Below are positions 10,640-21,528 of a stretch of 64,000 nucleotides of DNA, piece by piece. Origin of the DNA: Sycon ciliatum (taxonomy: Eukaryota > Porifera > Calcarea > Leucosolenida > Sycettidae); the NCBI RefSeq assembly GCF_964019385.1, contig NC_088655.1, positions 8,144,833-8,208,832 on the forward strand, written 5' to 3'. Numbering within the stretch: position 1 is the stretch's first letter; every line of letters starts with the position of its first letter. Position numbers and translations under genes: made by a program. A model generated the notes under the pieces. That model was not told the origin of the DNA. It made no database searches and saw only the letters and a list, made by a program, of their open reading frames with translations.

Positions 10640-11575
10640 GGTTGACGAGACCCATGAATGATCGCAAGTCAGTGCGATTTGCAGGGATCTCGAAGTCGGT
10701 GATAGCGCGGGTCTTTTCCTAGTCTATCTTCCAGCCGTACCTTTTTTCCCACGTAGCCTCAGAATTTGATCTCGGTCTCGGCGAATACAATCTTTTTGGC
10801 TGACAGGGTGATACTGTAGCGGGCCTGGAGGCAAAACAACCTAACAACTCGAAACTAACTTTATTAACAATTCTCTCTCTCTCTAGAACGGCAAAACTGC
10901 CTCTAGCAGTAAAACTCTGAACTCATTGTAAAAGATAAAATTAACGCAATTTATGGAAAATAATCACAAACAGCAACGTACTGTCATGCGACCGTTGTAT
11001 GGTAGAACGAACGTCGTATTGAACAGTATGCTGAGCGTATACGCAAATGCTGAGCTTGTGGCGAACGTCGTATTGAACAGTACGCTGAGCGTATACGCAA
11101 ATGCTGAGCTTGTAGCGTGACCAACGCGTGACCAACGCTACAATACCACACCGACAAGCGCATTAAAGAACTTCACGAGTTCGTTCCAGATGCTGCTAAA
11201 AGGAATCAGTGAAGACTAGGCAGTCATCCATGACCTTGGAGAATTGCTCAATACCAGCGAATGCTGCGTCGGCCTGCTGGTTGAATTCCTCGCCAGCATA
11301 AATCAGACCTTGTGGGTTCCGCAGGTGCTGTTATCTTCCCCACTGTGTGATGAATGTGGTCAAGCTTCTGGACTCGTCATCCAAGGGACCTGCCAGTAGC
11401 CGTGGTGAGCAGTCAGCTTGGTAATATACTGAGCGTTACCAAGGTTGGAGACGACATCGCGAGGTGCGCGCATGGGATGCGTGGGCCGGGCGACTTGCTT
11501 GTAAAGCTTAGTGAAATCCACCATCATCCGGACTTCTGTAGTGCCTTTTCTGCTTTGACGATGGGGTGAGACCAC
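10640..11575 (-). pseudogene. Ty3/gypsy reverse transcriptase (element B), split by a solo LTR
   Basis: Seen: minus-strand pieces carry RT blocks: MMVDFTKLYKQV (11500s), GNAQYITKLTAHHGYWQVP (11400s), and further down VMDDCLVF near 11210, the position of the F/YxDD catalytic box. The coding sequence is interrupted at 11146/10811 by the LTR at 10815-11142. The same reading frame resumes without change when the LTR and one 4-base duplicate are ignored. Other damage: a stop in the GR*QHL region near 11334 and frameshifts near 11560. Confidence 0.8.
10815..11142 (-). mobile_element. Solo LTR, 328 bp, inserted in gypsy element B
   Basis: Seen: it begins TGTAGCG and ends CGCTACA (TG...CA with matching inverted ends). 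It is flanked by the direct 4-base duplicate ATAC (10811-10814 and 11143-11146). On the minus strand an AATAAA signal lies at about 10858-10863, roughly 45 bases before the 3' end, giving the orientation. It holds a 54-bp internal tandem duplication (from 11009 and 11063). Known: solo LTRs arise by recombination between the two LTRs of a full element. Its parent family has no other copy in this window. Confidence 0.8.
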
Positions 11576-12534
11576 TCCGTTGGCTCTGAGAGCGGTGCGA
11601 TTATGCCATCTGCGACCATTTTGTCCAGCTGGAGCTTAACCTGGTCATGAAAGACGTAAGGTAACCAACACGCATTGTTCAACTTGAACGGCTGGGCATC
11701 AGGCGCGAGTTGGATGTGCATCGCCTGACCGTCCATGGGTTGGAGTGTGTCCTCTGCAAACACGTCAGGAAACTCGTCGAGGAGGTCCTGACGGATACAC
11801 ACAGGTGTATGGCTTCTGTGCTCTGCAGAACGAGATGTCCCTTGTGTCATTGAAGCGATCTGTGGCCAGTTAGGCAGCAAGAAACCTAACGCCTTTAGCA
11901 ATGAGCGCGATAGCAATGCGCTACTGAGCTCGGCGTACACATGTAGACAAATGGTGTGCGTGACATCATGAGTGACAACCCTGGCGGGAACAGTTCCCAA
12001 GTTGGTCAATGGCTGACCGTTCACGGCGACAACATGGCTGGAATCGGGTTCCAGATCAACGACACTACCACCAAGTCTACGGAGATGACTAGCACCAATA
12101 GCATCAACACCCGAGCCAGTATCTGGCAACCACTCTAACGTGCACGACCGGTCATTGTCGTCAAGATGTGTTGACAACATCACTTTGTCACCAGCCTGCC
12201 CTGCGTGAATGGTGAAGCATGTGATGGTCTTGCGGCACATTGTCGCGAAGTGGTCCACACCCTTGCATTTACAGCACTCTTTGCCCTCGGCAGGACACAT
12301 TGACTTGGTGTGCTGAGATTGTCTGCACTGCGGGCACTTCGCCGGCTTGTCGGCTGGAGGAGATTTTGGCTTACCCGCCAAAGCGGATTTGCGGCGTTGG
12401 TACGAGAACCTTTTCACGGCAATAACGGATGCAGGTACCATGTCGTCTCTGGTCTGCTGTGCGGCTTCCTCAGGCCTTTGCTGCGGTTTCCAGGGTGAGG
12501 GACGGAGATGCCAGGAGCTTATGGCGTGTGTCAT
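11524..12534 (-). pseudogene. Ty3/gypsy Gag zinc knuckles, protease and RT start (element B)
   Basis: Seen: 336 codons with two CCHC knuckles (CPQCRQSQHTKSMC and CCKCKGVDHFATMC), an aspartic protease with the LPDTGSGVDAI active site about 55 residues later, and then the RT approach EFPDVFAEDTLQPMDG and KMVADGIIAPLSEPTEWSHP. Known: the knuckles package RNA, and PR is a dimeric aspartyl protease. The frame closes at 11524 and RT continues in another frame. It is the longest intact stretch of element B. Confidence 0.85.
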
Positions 12535-12647
12535 CGTTGGCTATTCCAAGTACGATGTGGTCCCTCATCATGTTGTCCGTCACCTTGCAGAGGCTCTGGG
12601 GGCAAGTACTACACAACTGAGGTGTACATGTGCTACACAACTCCATG

Positions 12648-13193
12648 TCAGGAAAATCGAACTGCGCAAACAGTTCCTTTCAACGCTGTGAAGAATGGGT
12701 CAAACGACTCATTCCGCTGCTGCTTCCTGTTGTAAAAAGCAATCTGATCAAGGAGTGGGTTCCGCTGCCGTCGGATATACACTTTCACGGCTATGATGAT
12801 CTCCGGAGCATCGGCATAGTGGGAGACGACAATCACATCTTCGAGCTTGAAACGCCAAATGCCCGCATCAAACGCCTGACGAAGAGCTGACACCCGAGTC
12901 TCATGACTTTGGCTAGTGAGCTGCTGAGACACAGCATAGTCGTTCCAAGCCTCCTCCCATGCCTTGAAATCGGCCATGGTTGCAGTGCTAAGCAACACTG
13001 GTCGCTCGACAGAAATTGGTTTCTGATTGTCAGATGTCGAGGTGCTGCGCGGTCCCTGGTTGTCGCGGGTTGCATTTTCAACCAGTATGGTGAGGCGAGT
13101 CTCGCGTGCCTCGGCCGCTTTCATCTGCTGCTGCATCAAGGCGAGCAGGGATGCAATTCCTGCACTGATCGGGGAAATTCCAGGTTCCGCCAT
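12648..13193 (-). pseudogene. Ty3/gypsy Gag, N-terminal part (element B)
   Basis: Seen: an ATG at 13193 starts MAEPGISPISAGIASLLAL, followed by a Gln/Glu-rich coiled segment (LMQQQMKAAEARE) and a helical capsid-like region with FKAWEEAWNDYAV and RNESFDPFFTAL. Known: this arrangement, a short leader, coiled coil and retrotransposon gag domain, is typical of invertebrate gypsy Gag. The frame ends at 12648. The knuckle-bearing part starts in a different frame at 12534, so a frameshift lies between. Confidence 0.75.
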
Positions 13194-13199
13194 CACGAC

Positions 13200-13630
13200 A
13201 ATTCTACAAATTCTACAACTACAAGAAACCTACGCTACACGATCGATCGTTTGAAAATAAAAGGCTACAGAATTCACGGACAACTACCGACTGTCACATA
13301 TTCCGTACTCAGGTTACTAGTAGTTCACTGTGCCATGTTAGGTTTGGTAGACAAGAGACAAGTAGTGTATTGGTTGGAATACACGAAGTAGAAAAACTGA
13401 CAAGATGCAATCTGTAAATGACAGAGAAAACTCTCAAAGAAGTGCGTGAGTGCGTACACAGTAGAGCTAAAGTTGTACTACATTACGTCATAACATAACA
13501 CCAGTGTTCTACTATACGGCGGATGCAAGTTTTTGCGCTCCGCGGTCGAGTTTGTTTCACCGGTGTAGCTGCCTTCGGCAGGATCGCACCTACACTGATT
13601 TGTTCTAGTGTTGATGTATGACTCAATAAT
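13200..13630. other. Leader/LTR candidate region between two retroelements
   Basis: This lies upstream (minus strand) of the gypsy B Gag start, where a 5' leader and LTR would be expected. A TGTTATGACG border candidate exists at about 13493 (minus strand), but no matching LTR partner or clear primer-binding site was found. No gene. Confidence 0.35.
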
Positions 13631-13870
13631 ATGGCGACTAACGAAGATATGGACTTAGCTCTGCTGACATACGAGGAGCTGCTCACAGTTGCCCGAGCTA
13701 CAGGACTGACCAACCCGGAGACAATGGGCCGACAAGACTTGGTTGTTGCATTTCGGAAGGAAGGACTAGGAATACGGAAGTCACCAGACCAAATGGTAAG
13801 CGACCTGCTCTCCACTTTCCAGCTGCTTAACGAGACTATAAAAGGTATGGCTTCAGATCATCGTGCATGA
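13631..13870 (+). pseudogene. Gag-like N-terminal ORF with SAP-like segment
   Basis: Seen: an ATG ORF, 79 codons, opening MATNEDMDLALLTYEELL. Residues 11-47 (LTYEELLTVARATGL...GRQDLVVAFRKEGL) look like the two-helix SAP fold used for DNA binding, also seen at the start of some retroelement Gag proteins. A predicted helix SDLLSTFQLLNETIKGM follows. It ends where minus-strand gypsy C sequence begins (13867). Inference: the 5' scrap of another, plus-strand LTR element, with the break at the junction. It could instead be a small host exon. Confidence 0.4.
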
Positions 13871-14936
13871 GGGCCGAACCCAGGCCATATTCACTGGCGT
13901 CGTTCTACAAATTGTATATGATCTTCTTGTTTAGGTCGAAGAATGCCAAACCTGGTGTGGTGGACAACATCTGCTGGATTGTCTTGAACTTGCATTGCTG
14001 CGTGTCAGACCACACAAATGACACGTCCTTCTGCAGCAGGTTCTGGAGTGGCTGCATGACATCGGTGAAGTTCGGAACGAAACGAGAGAGGTACTTCACC
14101 ATGCCGATAAACCTTCATAGTTCAGTGAAGTTGGTTGGAGCTGCCTAGGCATTGATGGCCTTGACTTTCTCAGTGTCGACATCCAAACCATCCTTGTTGA
14201 TGCGGTGTCCAAGGAAGCTGATTCTGGATATACCGGTTTCACTTGCGACTGTTGAGGCGGATTCCGATGCTATCACATCGCTGCAGGAACCTGGCTAAGT
14301 TGGCGTCGTGCTCAGCCTGATCTCGACCATGTATTACAATGTCGTCCGCGATAACGATGATGCCCTGGAGGTCTCCAAGCACATCTTGCAAATGCGTTTG
14401 AAATATCTCGGATGAGAAGTTGGCACCAAACGGTAATCGGAGGAAATGGTATCGACCAAAGCATGTTTGGACCGTCGTCAACAGGCTAGATTCCTCGAAT
14501 AGCTAGACGTGCCAATAGCCTGATGCCAGGTCCGCCTTGCTAAACAACCTTGCTTCACTCAGCTCAGGCAGCTTGTCGTCGATAACCGGCAGGGTGTAGT
14601 GTTCGTGCTGTATGGCTTTATTTAGTTCCTTTGGGTTGATGCAGACTCGTAGGGCTCCAGACTTTTTCTTTGCCACGACTATCTGGCAGACCCAAGGTTT
14701 GGGCTGGTCTGCGGGCTGTATGACCTTGAGGTTTACGAGGTGGGTCAATTCCTCCTTAAAGCTTTGGGAGAACAGCTACAGGCACACGTCGGTTGGGCAT
14801 AATAACAGGTTTGACCGTCTCGTCGCAGTTCAAAGTCTGCTTTCCAGGCAGGCTGCCAAGCTTGTTGCGCTGAAAATGTCTTTGTAGTCCTCAGTCCAAT
14901 CCTTGAATAGCGCAACGTGGTCGAACTGGTCATCAT
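13867..14936 (-). pseudogene. Ty3/gypsy reverse transcriptase and RNase H start (element C)
   Basis: Seen on the minus strand in order: VIQPADQPKPWVCQIVVAKK and ALRVCINPKELNKAI (14503-14748), LFSKADLASGYWHV, then RYHFLRLPFGANFSSEIFQ and VIADDIVIHG (catalytic ADD in the YxDD position, 14239-14481), then the connection KYLSRFVPNF (13905-14102) and the first RNase H block around 13880. Breaks: a TAG in front of the block at 14481-14503, frame changes near 14745 and 14110-14240. The element stops abruptly at about 13867, so most of RNase H and all of integrase are lost. Confidence 0.85.
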
Positions 14937-15088
14937 TTACTATGATGAGGCCCATCCGCTCACATGTCTCCAGTTACAGTAGGGGAGTACATGTAGTGAT
15001 CGCTGAAGATCACTAGCTCGACGTCATACTGCTTGTTGCAAGGATTCTTCAGGTTCTTTCGGCACGCACCCACGGGCTTGACATCAGC

Positions 15089-15480
15089 CTAGTCCCATGT
15101 CCTGAGCTTGCCACGGTATGCCTTTATTGCTGCTTGGCCAACATACGTCTGTGGTATCATATTCACAGAAGCTCCGGTGTCAAGTTGAAACACAACTTCT
15201 TGACCATCCACTAGCATTCTTGTCTTCACCTTCTTCTTCATACGGCTATGGAGCGCATCCAACCAATCATCATTATCACTGCTAGGCCATACACTTGGCG
15301 CGTGTGTTGGACCCGCTTGCCTTTCTGGCTGGTTGGGTGATACGAGGTCTTGGGTTTGCCCTGCTGACAGACTGACTGAAAATGATTCTGCTTCCCGCAC
15401 TGCTTGCAGGTTTTGCCAAATGCAGGACATTTCCACGGTGGGTGACTGTGTCCACAGTACCTACAGCTCTTGGACGCCAC
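15089..15480 (-). pseudogene. Ty3/gypsy Gag knuckles and protease (element C)
   Basis: Seen: CRYCGHSHPPWKC (C-x2-C-x3-H-x4-C) and CKQCGKQNHFQSVC (C-x2-C-x4-H-x4-C), then, after a frame change within 15238-15436, the protease core VVFQLDTGASVNMIP. Known: Asp in DTG is the catalytic residue. Between protease and RT (14937-15088) the sequence is degraded. Confidence 0.85.
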
Positions 15481-15515
15481 GTGTCTGTCTGATCACCCTT
15501 GATGGAGAGGTGCTG

Positions 15516-16075
15516 TTACAACGACTTCTCGGATGCTTTACAGGCGTCGACTGCGCGTTGCAGTGTTAGACCAGGCTCTTTCAGTAGTGCAGACTGGACT
15601 GACGCTCTAGTGACTCCAAGAACGATTCTGTCACGTAGGATCGAGGGAGTGCAATTTTCGCAATAGTTGCACGACTTTACCAGCACATGAATTGACGATA
15701 AGAATTTTTCGATCGGCTCGTCTGGTCCTTGGCTGGGGATTTTGAGCACATAACGCTCGAAGGTCTCGTTTACCGCCCCAACAGCGTACGCATCGAACTG
15801 GGCAAAAATCTTGGCCACGGTACAATTACTCTCCGGCGTAGAAAACTCAAAACCGTTGAAGATTTTCAGCGCGTCGTCGTCAATCAAGCTAAGAAACATA
15901 GCTACCTGAAAAACATCTGGGCGGTTGGTCAAATAGTTGTGGATGATGTGGTTAAGTCATTGTTGTTTAAACAGCCTCCAGTTGTCAGCACTGTTTCCTG
16001 TTACGCAGAAACGAAATTTGGCTGGGGGTGGCAGACTGTTTCCGGCGCATGCACCCCACTACTGCTGCCGCTAGA
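15516..16075 (-). pseudogene. Ty3/gypsy Gag capsid region (element C)
   Basis: Seen: NRPDVFQVAMFLSLIDDDAL, then FEFSTPESNCTVAKIFAQF and ETFERYVL...GPDEPIEKFLSSIHVLV...RDRIVLGV, the helical capsid pattern of Mag-like gypsy Gag proteins. The start of the capsid extends to about 16020 but changes frame near 16005. Directly before it (higher coordinates) lies the Ser/Gly/Ala repeat. It ends LLKEPGLTLQRAVDACKASEKSL just upstream of the knuckles. Confidence 0.8.
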
Positions 16076-16080
16076 GTGAC

Positions 16081-17216
16081 TACTACTACTGCTGCTGCCG
16101 CTAGAGGAGCCAGCAGAACTGCTGTCACTAGAGGAGCCAGCAGAACTGCTCCTGATAGAGGAGCCAGCAGAACTGCTCCTGATAGAGGAGCCAGCAGAAC
16201 TGCTGTCACTAGAGGACTCAGCAGAACTGCTGTCACTAGAGGAGCCAGCAGAACTGCTGCCACTAGAGGAGCCAGCCGAACTGCTGCTGATAGAGGAGCC
16301 AGCAGAACTGCTGCCGATAGAGGAGCCAGCAGAACTGCTGTCACTAGAGGAGCCAGCAGAACTGCTGCTGATAGAGGAGCCAGCAGAACTGCTGCTGATA
16401 GAGGAGCCAGCAGAACTGCTGTCACTAGAGGAGTCAGCAGAACTGCTGCCACTAGAGGAGCCAGCAGAACTGCTGCCACTAGAGGAGCCAGCCGAACTGC
16501 TGCTGATAGAGGAGCCAGCAGAACTGCTGCCGATAGAGGAGCCAGCAGAACTGCTGCCGCTAGAGGAGCCAGCAGAACTGCTGTCACTAGAGGAGCCAGC
16601 AGAACTGCTGCTGATAGAGGAGCCAGCAGAACTGCTGCTGATAGAGGAGCCAGCAGAACTGCTGCTGATAGAGGAGCCAGCAGAACTGCTGTCACTAGCG
16701 GAGTCAGCAGAACTGCTGCCACTAGAGGAGCCAGCAGAACTGCTGCCACTAGAGGAGCCAGCCGAACTGCTGCTGATAGAGGAGCCAGCAGAACTGCTGC
16801 CGATAGAGGAGCCAGCAGAAATGCTGTCACTAGAGGAGTCAGCAGAACTGCTGTCACTAGAGGAGCCAGCAGAACTGCTGCTGATAGAGGAGCCAGCAGA
16901 ACTGCTGCCGATAGAGAAGCCAGCAGAACTGCTGCCGCTAGAGGAGCCAGCAGAACTGCTGCTGACAGAGGAGCCAGCAGAACTGCTGCTGATAGAGGAG
17001 CCAGTTGAACTGCTGCCGCTAGAGGAGCCAGCAGAACTGCTGCCGATAGAGGAGCCAGCAGAACTGCTGCCGATAGAGGAGCCAGCAGAACTGCTGCCGC
17101 TAGAGAAGCCAGCAGAACTGCTGCCGATAGAGGAGCCAGCAGAACTGCTACCGATAGAGGAGCCAGCAGAACTGCTGCCGCTATAGGAGCCAGCAGAACT
17201 GCTGCCGCTAGAGTGA
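16081..17216 (-). repeat. 27-bp minisatellite encoding a Ser/Gly/Ala-rich Gag leader
   Basis: Seen: about 42 units of 27 bp (nine codons). On the minus strand, the frame that also reads the ATG at 17287 gives repeats of the type AGSSIGSSS. The units differ mostly at third positions. Because 27 is divisible by three and no unit holds a stop, several frames are open on both strands; these are not separate genes. The array sits between the Gag start and the capsid of element C, so it appears to be an expanded coding minisatellite inside Gag. Confidence 0.85.
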
Positions 17217-17404
17217 CTTCTACTACTACTGCCGCCGCTGCTGCCGCTAGAGGTGGGCGCAGGGGCTCAACTGTTCGAGCTAGACATTGTTGACTGGCGC
17301 ACCTCCGCGGAAATAAATAGAATGTTCAACTGCATGAACACACAATGTAGCTACGGAAATACTAACTTGCTAGAGCGGAGTTCGGTATCCAGCTGCCACC
17401 ATGT
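17217..17404 (-). mobile_element. Gypsy element C Gag start, leader and primer-binding site
   Basis: On the minus strand an LTR-like end ...CACGTAACA (border at 17402) is followed immediately by TGGTGGCAGCTGG (17401-17389), a tRNA-complementary-type primer-binding site. About 100 bases later comes ATG at 17287 (MSSSNS then TGA), followed by the Ser-rich repeat in the same frame. The single early TGA at 17269-17267 disables the start. The LTR would lie at 17402 and upward, but its other border is not resolved. Confidence 0.5.
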
Positions 17405-17949
17405 TACGTGACCAGTCTTATCTATAACCAACAATGCTACAATGCTACAGCCGTGTGACTGGCACAATAGCAGGGAGTGGTAAGAACTGTCTCAGAAGGG
17501 AGCAAAGGCAAAACCAATTGCCAGAGGTGTAAAGAGCAGACAGCCTAGCGAAAGTCTGAAACGCCAGCAAAAAGCCAAAACCCAATCCACGCATGTCGTC
17601 ACCTGCACATGCATGGGGACACATAATAACAAATGTGTACGTGAACGCAGTACACGTGACACTAGGCATGTTCAGAACACATAAATTATGGTGACAATGG
17701 CTTGCTGTGGTGCTGGGTAAGTGATCACTCTGCTCTCCTGGTGGCAGTGGTAGAGAATTTGTTGTTATAGGTACTTTGTCTGTTGAGGTTGTCATAATAT
17801 CTGGACTCCGTTATGCGTACACTACTGTACACTTATGACTGTATGCGTTGCATGCTGTATGTACGAATACTACAGATGTAAGATCCCAGCAGATCAAAGC
17901 AATGGCAGATAGTGTGAGATATTGCGTACGATCACCAGACAGCCTCGTT
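17405..17949. other. Probable 5' LTR of gypsy element C and spacer
   Basis: By position this is upstream DNA of element C. It has no recognised gene. A direct repeat CAATGCTACA occurs at about 17430-17450. No TATA or second LTR could be fixed. Confidence 0.3.
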
Positions 17950-18118
<169 letters not shown>

Positions 18119-18476
18119 TTGATCTTTCTTTCTCCATTCTTGATTATCGCCAACTCCTCTCTCGCATTTACCTGAGTTTACAGTCTTATTCTTGTGCTTT
18201 CTTGCTTCCCCACACTATCTCTTTTCGCCGTAAACTGGCTGAGTTGCTGGCGATCCGCCATGGCAACGCTCGTACCTTGATTTGCTGGCCGCATGCTTAA
18301 CTGCTTTGTTCTTTGAGTTTTCTCCATCGAGACAAGAGAGAAATATTTTCTTACAATAATGAATCTTTGAGTCTGATTCTACTTGATCCGACTTATTAAA
18401 ATGTGCGTTTCGCTTCGAACGTCAACCAAACAAATTCAAATAATCTCAGGACGGAATAAACTTTACAGCTACCTAA

Positions 18477-18719
18477 GGGGTCGTCGCAAAAGTTTTTTGT
18501 CGCCCCTGAAACGAACATGATTCATTTGGGGGGGGGGGGGGAGGGGGTGAGAGCCAAAATCGAAAGTCGACCGACACTTTACATATGACATGTACATGCA
18601 TGCGATTTTCGTCGTCCAGCATAGTAAGCTGTGTTCGTTTCAGAGGGAGGGGAGGGGGTCCAAGTACGAAATGAACGATGTTCGTTTCAGGGACGACGGA
18701 AAACCTTTGCGACGACCCC
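18477..18719. mobile_element. PIF/Harbinger-type MITE, 243 bp
   Basis: Seen: about 43-bp terminal inverted repeats starting GGGGTCGTCGCAAAAG, with a few mismatches, flanked by the 3-base duplicate TAA (18474-18476 and 18720-18722). A G14 run lies inside at 18528-18541. Known: 3-bp TWA duplications and G-rich ends are typical of PIF/Harbinger. It has no coding capacity. Confidence 0.85.
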
Positions 18720-18722
18720 TAA

Positions 18723-20011
18723 CACTATCCTTCAGTTGTCAATTTGTGATGTTGAAGAAGAAATGGCTCCAACTCCAACGGAAGCAGCGGCTCGGTATCC
18801 TAGTCAACTCAAGAATTTTGCGTCCAAATTTTGTTGTCAGAGGACTCCTGTTGCTTCTCGCACAACACAGGGAAGGCCTGGTGCTGAAATCAACACCCCG
18901 CTGCGATGGGGGATTGTCACGAAGTACCAGAACCTCCTGGGCGATCGTTCTCGAGTGCCTCCTGGCGGATTGAAATCGCTGCAATCGCTGTTTCCTTGGC
19001 AGAATTTCAGCAAACGCGTCATCCATTTTCTTTCCCTTGTCATTTAATCACTGTCAATCACATACAAATACCGTCATAAAATATATAAACACAAGATTTT
19101 CTCATCTTTTTCTATTTCTTGTTTTTCATTAGCTTTAGCATGTTCATTCACATTCTTCATCATTTGTGAGAACTAGACCTGGTCTAGTGAGAAGGCATTC
19201 TACTGCCTGTAATTCTGGTGAAGTTAAATAAAGTAACAACAACAACAACAACATCCAGAAACTCGTGCAGAAAGCACCAGCATCGCTCCGTCCAGTTTGC
19301 TAATCTCTCTCGCAGTCGTTCACGATGTGGCGGCCGACGAATCAAGATCACAGAAGTGATCGTCGAGAAGTTGATCGAAATAAATAACCGGCCTTGAGGT
19401 CGACTTTCAAGCGACAACCTGGCTGGAAAACTGAAGCACAGAAAGGGTGAATTATCCGGGGGATACGGTGCGGAGTCCTCGGAGCCGCGATCCCGATGCG
19501 TCAAAAGATCGCCAGTCTCCAGGGCCAGTGGATTCGTGAAACAGGCAGCTCGCAGGGAAGAGCACGCATGGTCTGACTGCATGACATGTCGACACAGATC
19601 AGACTCATGATCAGTAGACCTACTCGCGCGGTACACGGTGGTCAGAAGTGATTTTTTATGCGTGGTGGTTTACTTGTTCGCCTAATTCGAAGGTGTTGTG
19701 GGAGCTTCAGGCGAAAACACCTACAGCCACCATTCTGGTAGTCGTACTGCACGAGGAGGAGGCGAAGTCGATCGTCTAAATCGTGCCTATGGAGTGAACA
19801 AATCAAAGAGGCGCAGTGTAGCTTGGAGGAGATGGAAAAAATGTCGACGTTTTGCAGGTTGACGCTCTTGCAGATGCGCCCTGAGACACCAGCAGCGATG
19901 AAAACTAGAAGGTCAGGCCAAGAAACGACACAGTAGTTATCTATCTACGGTCTCTTGGTTGTTTTTTTAGTACAGGTGCTCCTTTGTACACATGGTTGAG
20001 TTTTGAAGTGA
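18723..20011. other. Unassigned stretch with a retroposon-like 3' tail
   Basis: Frames at 18590-19047 and 19184-19636 match nothing I recognise. At 19205-19252 the sequence GTGAAGTTAAATAAAGTAAC is followed by (AAC)n, which looks like the 3' tail of a LINE or SINE. Confidence 0.4.
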
Positions 20012-20446
20012 AGCGCACATTTTAATGAGTCGGACCAAGTAGAAATTGTAAATTGGTCCTTCGAGCCTCTCAGACGATGGCTGACGCTGAAACTCGCCGA
20101 GGCGAAGGCGAAGGCAACCTTCACGAACCTTCGCCGCAGACTACTCGTCGCCATCAACGAACCAGATGTAGATAAAGACAAGATCAAGTACAGTCTTGTT
20201 TTACTTGAGAACGGCCTGAACGCTGTGATGGAGATCATCACTGAGTTATCCAGTGAATGTAGTAGTACCAGTCAGGACAATGTGTTGCTTGATAGTCTCT
20301 GCAACGATGCTGATGATCTGGAAAAGCAGTATACGGATGCTGTCACTCTTGCGAGTACAGTTTTGGCTAGCATGAGCCTTTACAATAGGACGTGCACCAG
20401 CGAGACGACTGGTGTACGGTACTCACGTAACCCTGATCGAGTATGA
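20012..20446 (+). pseudogene. BEL/Pao-type Gag N-terminal helical region
   Basis: Seen: an open frame from about 20012 to TGA at 20444-20446 with LTLKLAEAKAKATFTNLRRRLL, then a Glu/Asp/Leu-rich coiled stretch to SRNPDRV. An ATG at 20077 (MADAETRR...) is in another frame and overlaps, so the true start has probably been frameshifted. Known: BEL/Pao Gag proteins begin with such a helical segment ahead of the DUF1759 capsid domain, which is present downstream at 21529. Confidence 0.6.
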
Positions 20447-20452
20447 GAGCAT

Positions 20453-21420
20453 TTGGAGTCTGTGTCTGCGGCGAGGACACTGCATACTGCACAGGATCAG
20501 TTGCAGTTACGAATGCAACAAGAATCTAAACACATGCAGAGTAGCACCACATGTAGTGTGAGTGACATGTCGACAGTGCGTCTTTGGGTGCACCTACAGC
20601 TGCTCTGTCCCGTAGATCTAGTATGCAGGGCCAGGCCATCCCGTCATACGAGTACCATGAGTACGTTGTTGACCAAGGTCCGCCCGACATACATGTCAAC
20701 GGGGACCCATATATGCGGCGCTCCCAGAGGACCTCGAGGTCAAGCCTCCACGTGGGCTGATGGCCACAGCTACAGAGATCCTTTCGAATCCAAGTTCAAC
20801 ATCGCCGGCTCAACCGCCGAGCATGGAGTTTTCGAATTCCCTGACACAGCAGTCATATGCAGAGTTGTTGAGCTCTCTGGCTTCGCAGCAGCCGCCGTGC
20901 ACTGCGTTTTTGAACACTCCGCCGCACGCGCAGCCGCCGTATACGGCATCTCCGAGCTCTCTGGCTTCGCAGCAGCCGGCGTGGACGAAGTTTTCGAACT
21001 CTCGGCCGCAGCCATCGTACACTGCGTTTTCAAGCTCTCCGGCTTCTCTGCAGCTCTAGAGCTCTGTGCCGCACCTGTCTTACTTGGCGCCATGACAGTC
21101 GTCAACGCAGGCCAGGCGGCAGCCGCTGTACACAGCGTTTTCAAGTAGTTCTGTGCAGCAGCCATCCTACTCGGCGCCACAGTAGTCGTCAACGCAGGTC
21201 ACGCAGCAGCCTGTGTACACAGCGTTTTCCAGTAGTTCTCTGCAGCAGCCGCCGTGCTCAGTGCCACGACAATTGTCGACGCAGGCTACACAGCCGCAGC
21301 TGTACACAGCGTTTTCAAGTTCCGCACAGCAGCCGCCGCACGCAGCGCCGCAGCAGCCGCTGTACACAGCATTTTCAAGTTCTGCACAGAAGCTGCCGCA
21401 TGCAGTGTCGTAGCAGCCGC
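20453..21420 (+). pseudogene. BEL/Pao Gag linker with degenerate Pro/Gln/Ser repeats
   Basis: Downstream of the helical segment the frame shifts several times. In one frame the sequence reads tandem motifs of the type QPPYTAFSSS (for example 20880-21059 and 21213-21400), derived from a degenerate repeat of about 48-60 bp containing GCAGCCGCCGT. Low complexity opens other frames on both strands, which are not genes. Confidence 0.5.
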
Positions 21421-21528
21421 CGCACGCAGCGCCATAGCAATCGTCGTACGCATTGTCGACGCCACACCAGACCCTTCTGACCATACAGTCAAAACCCGCT
21501 GTCATCGCAGTCAACGCGTTTAGCCGTT

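Noticed and set aside
15985-17186. Large ORFs LLAPLSAAV (minus), RGASRTAAD (plus) and ELLPIEEPA (plus)
   Set aside because: All three are readings of the same 27-bp repeat. Only the minus-strand Ser/Gly/Ala frame connects to a Gag start.
13867-17404. Treating gypsy elements B and C as one element
   Set aside because: Each has its own Gag, knuckles, protease and RT, and the two differ in sequence; they are adjacent, separate insertions.
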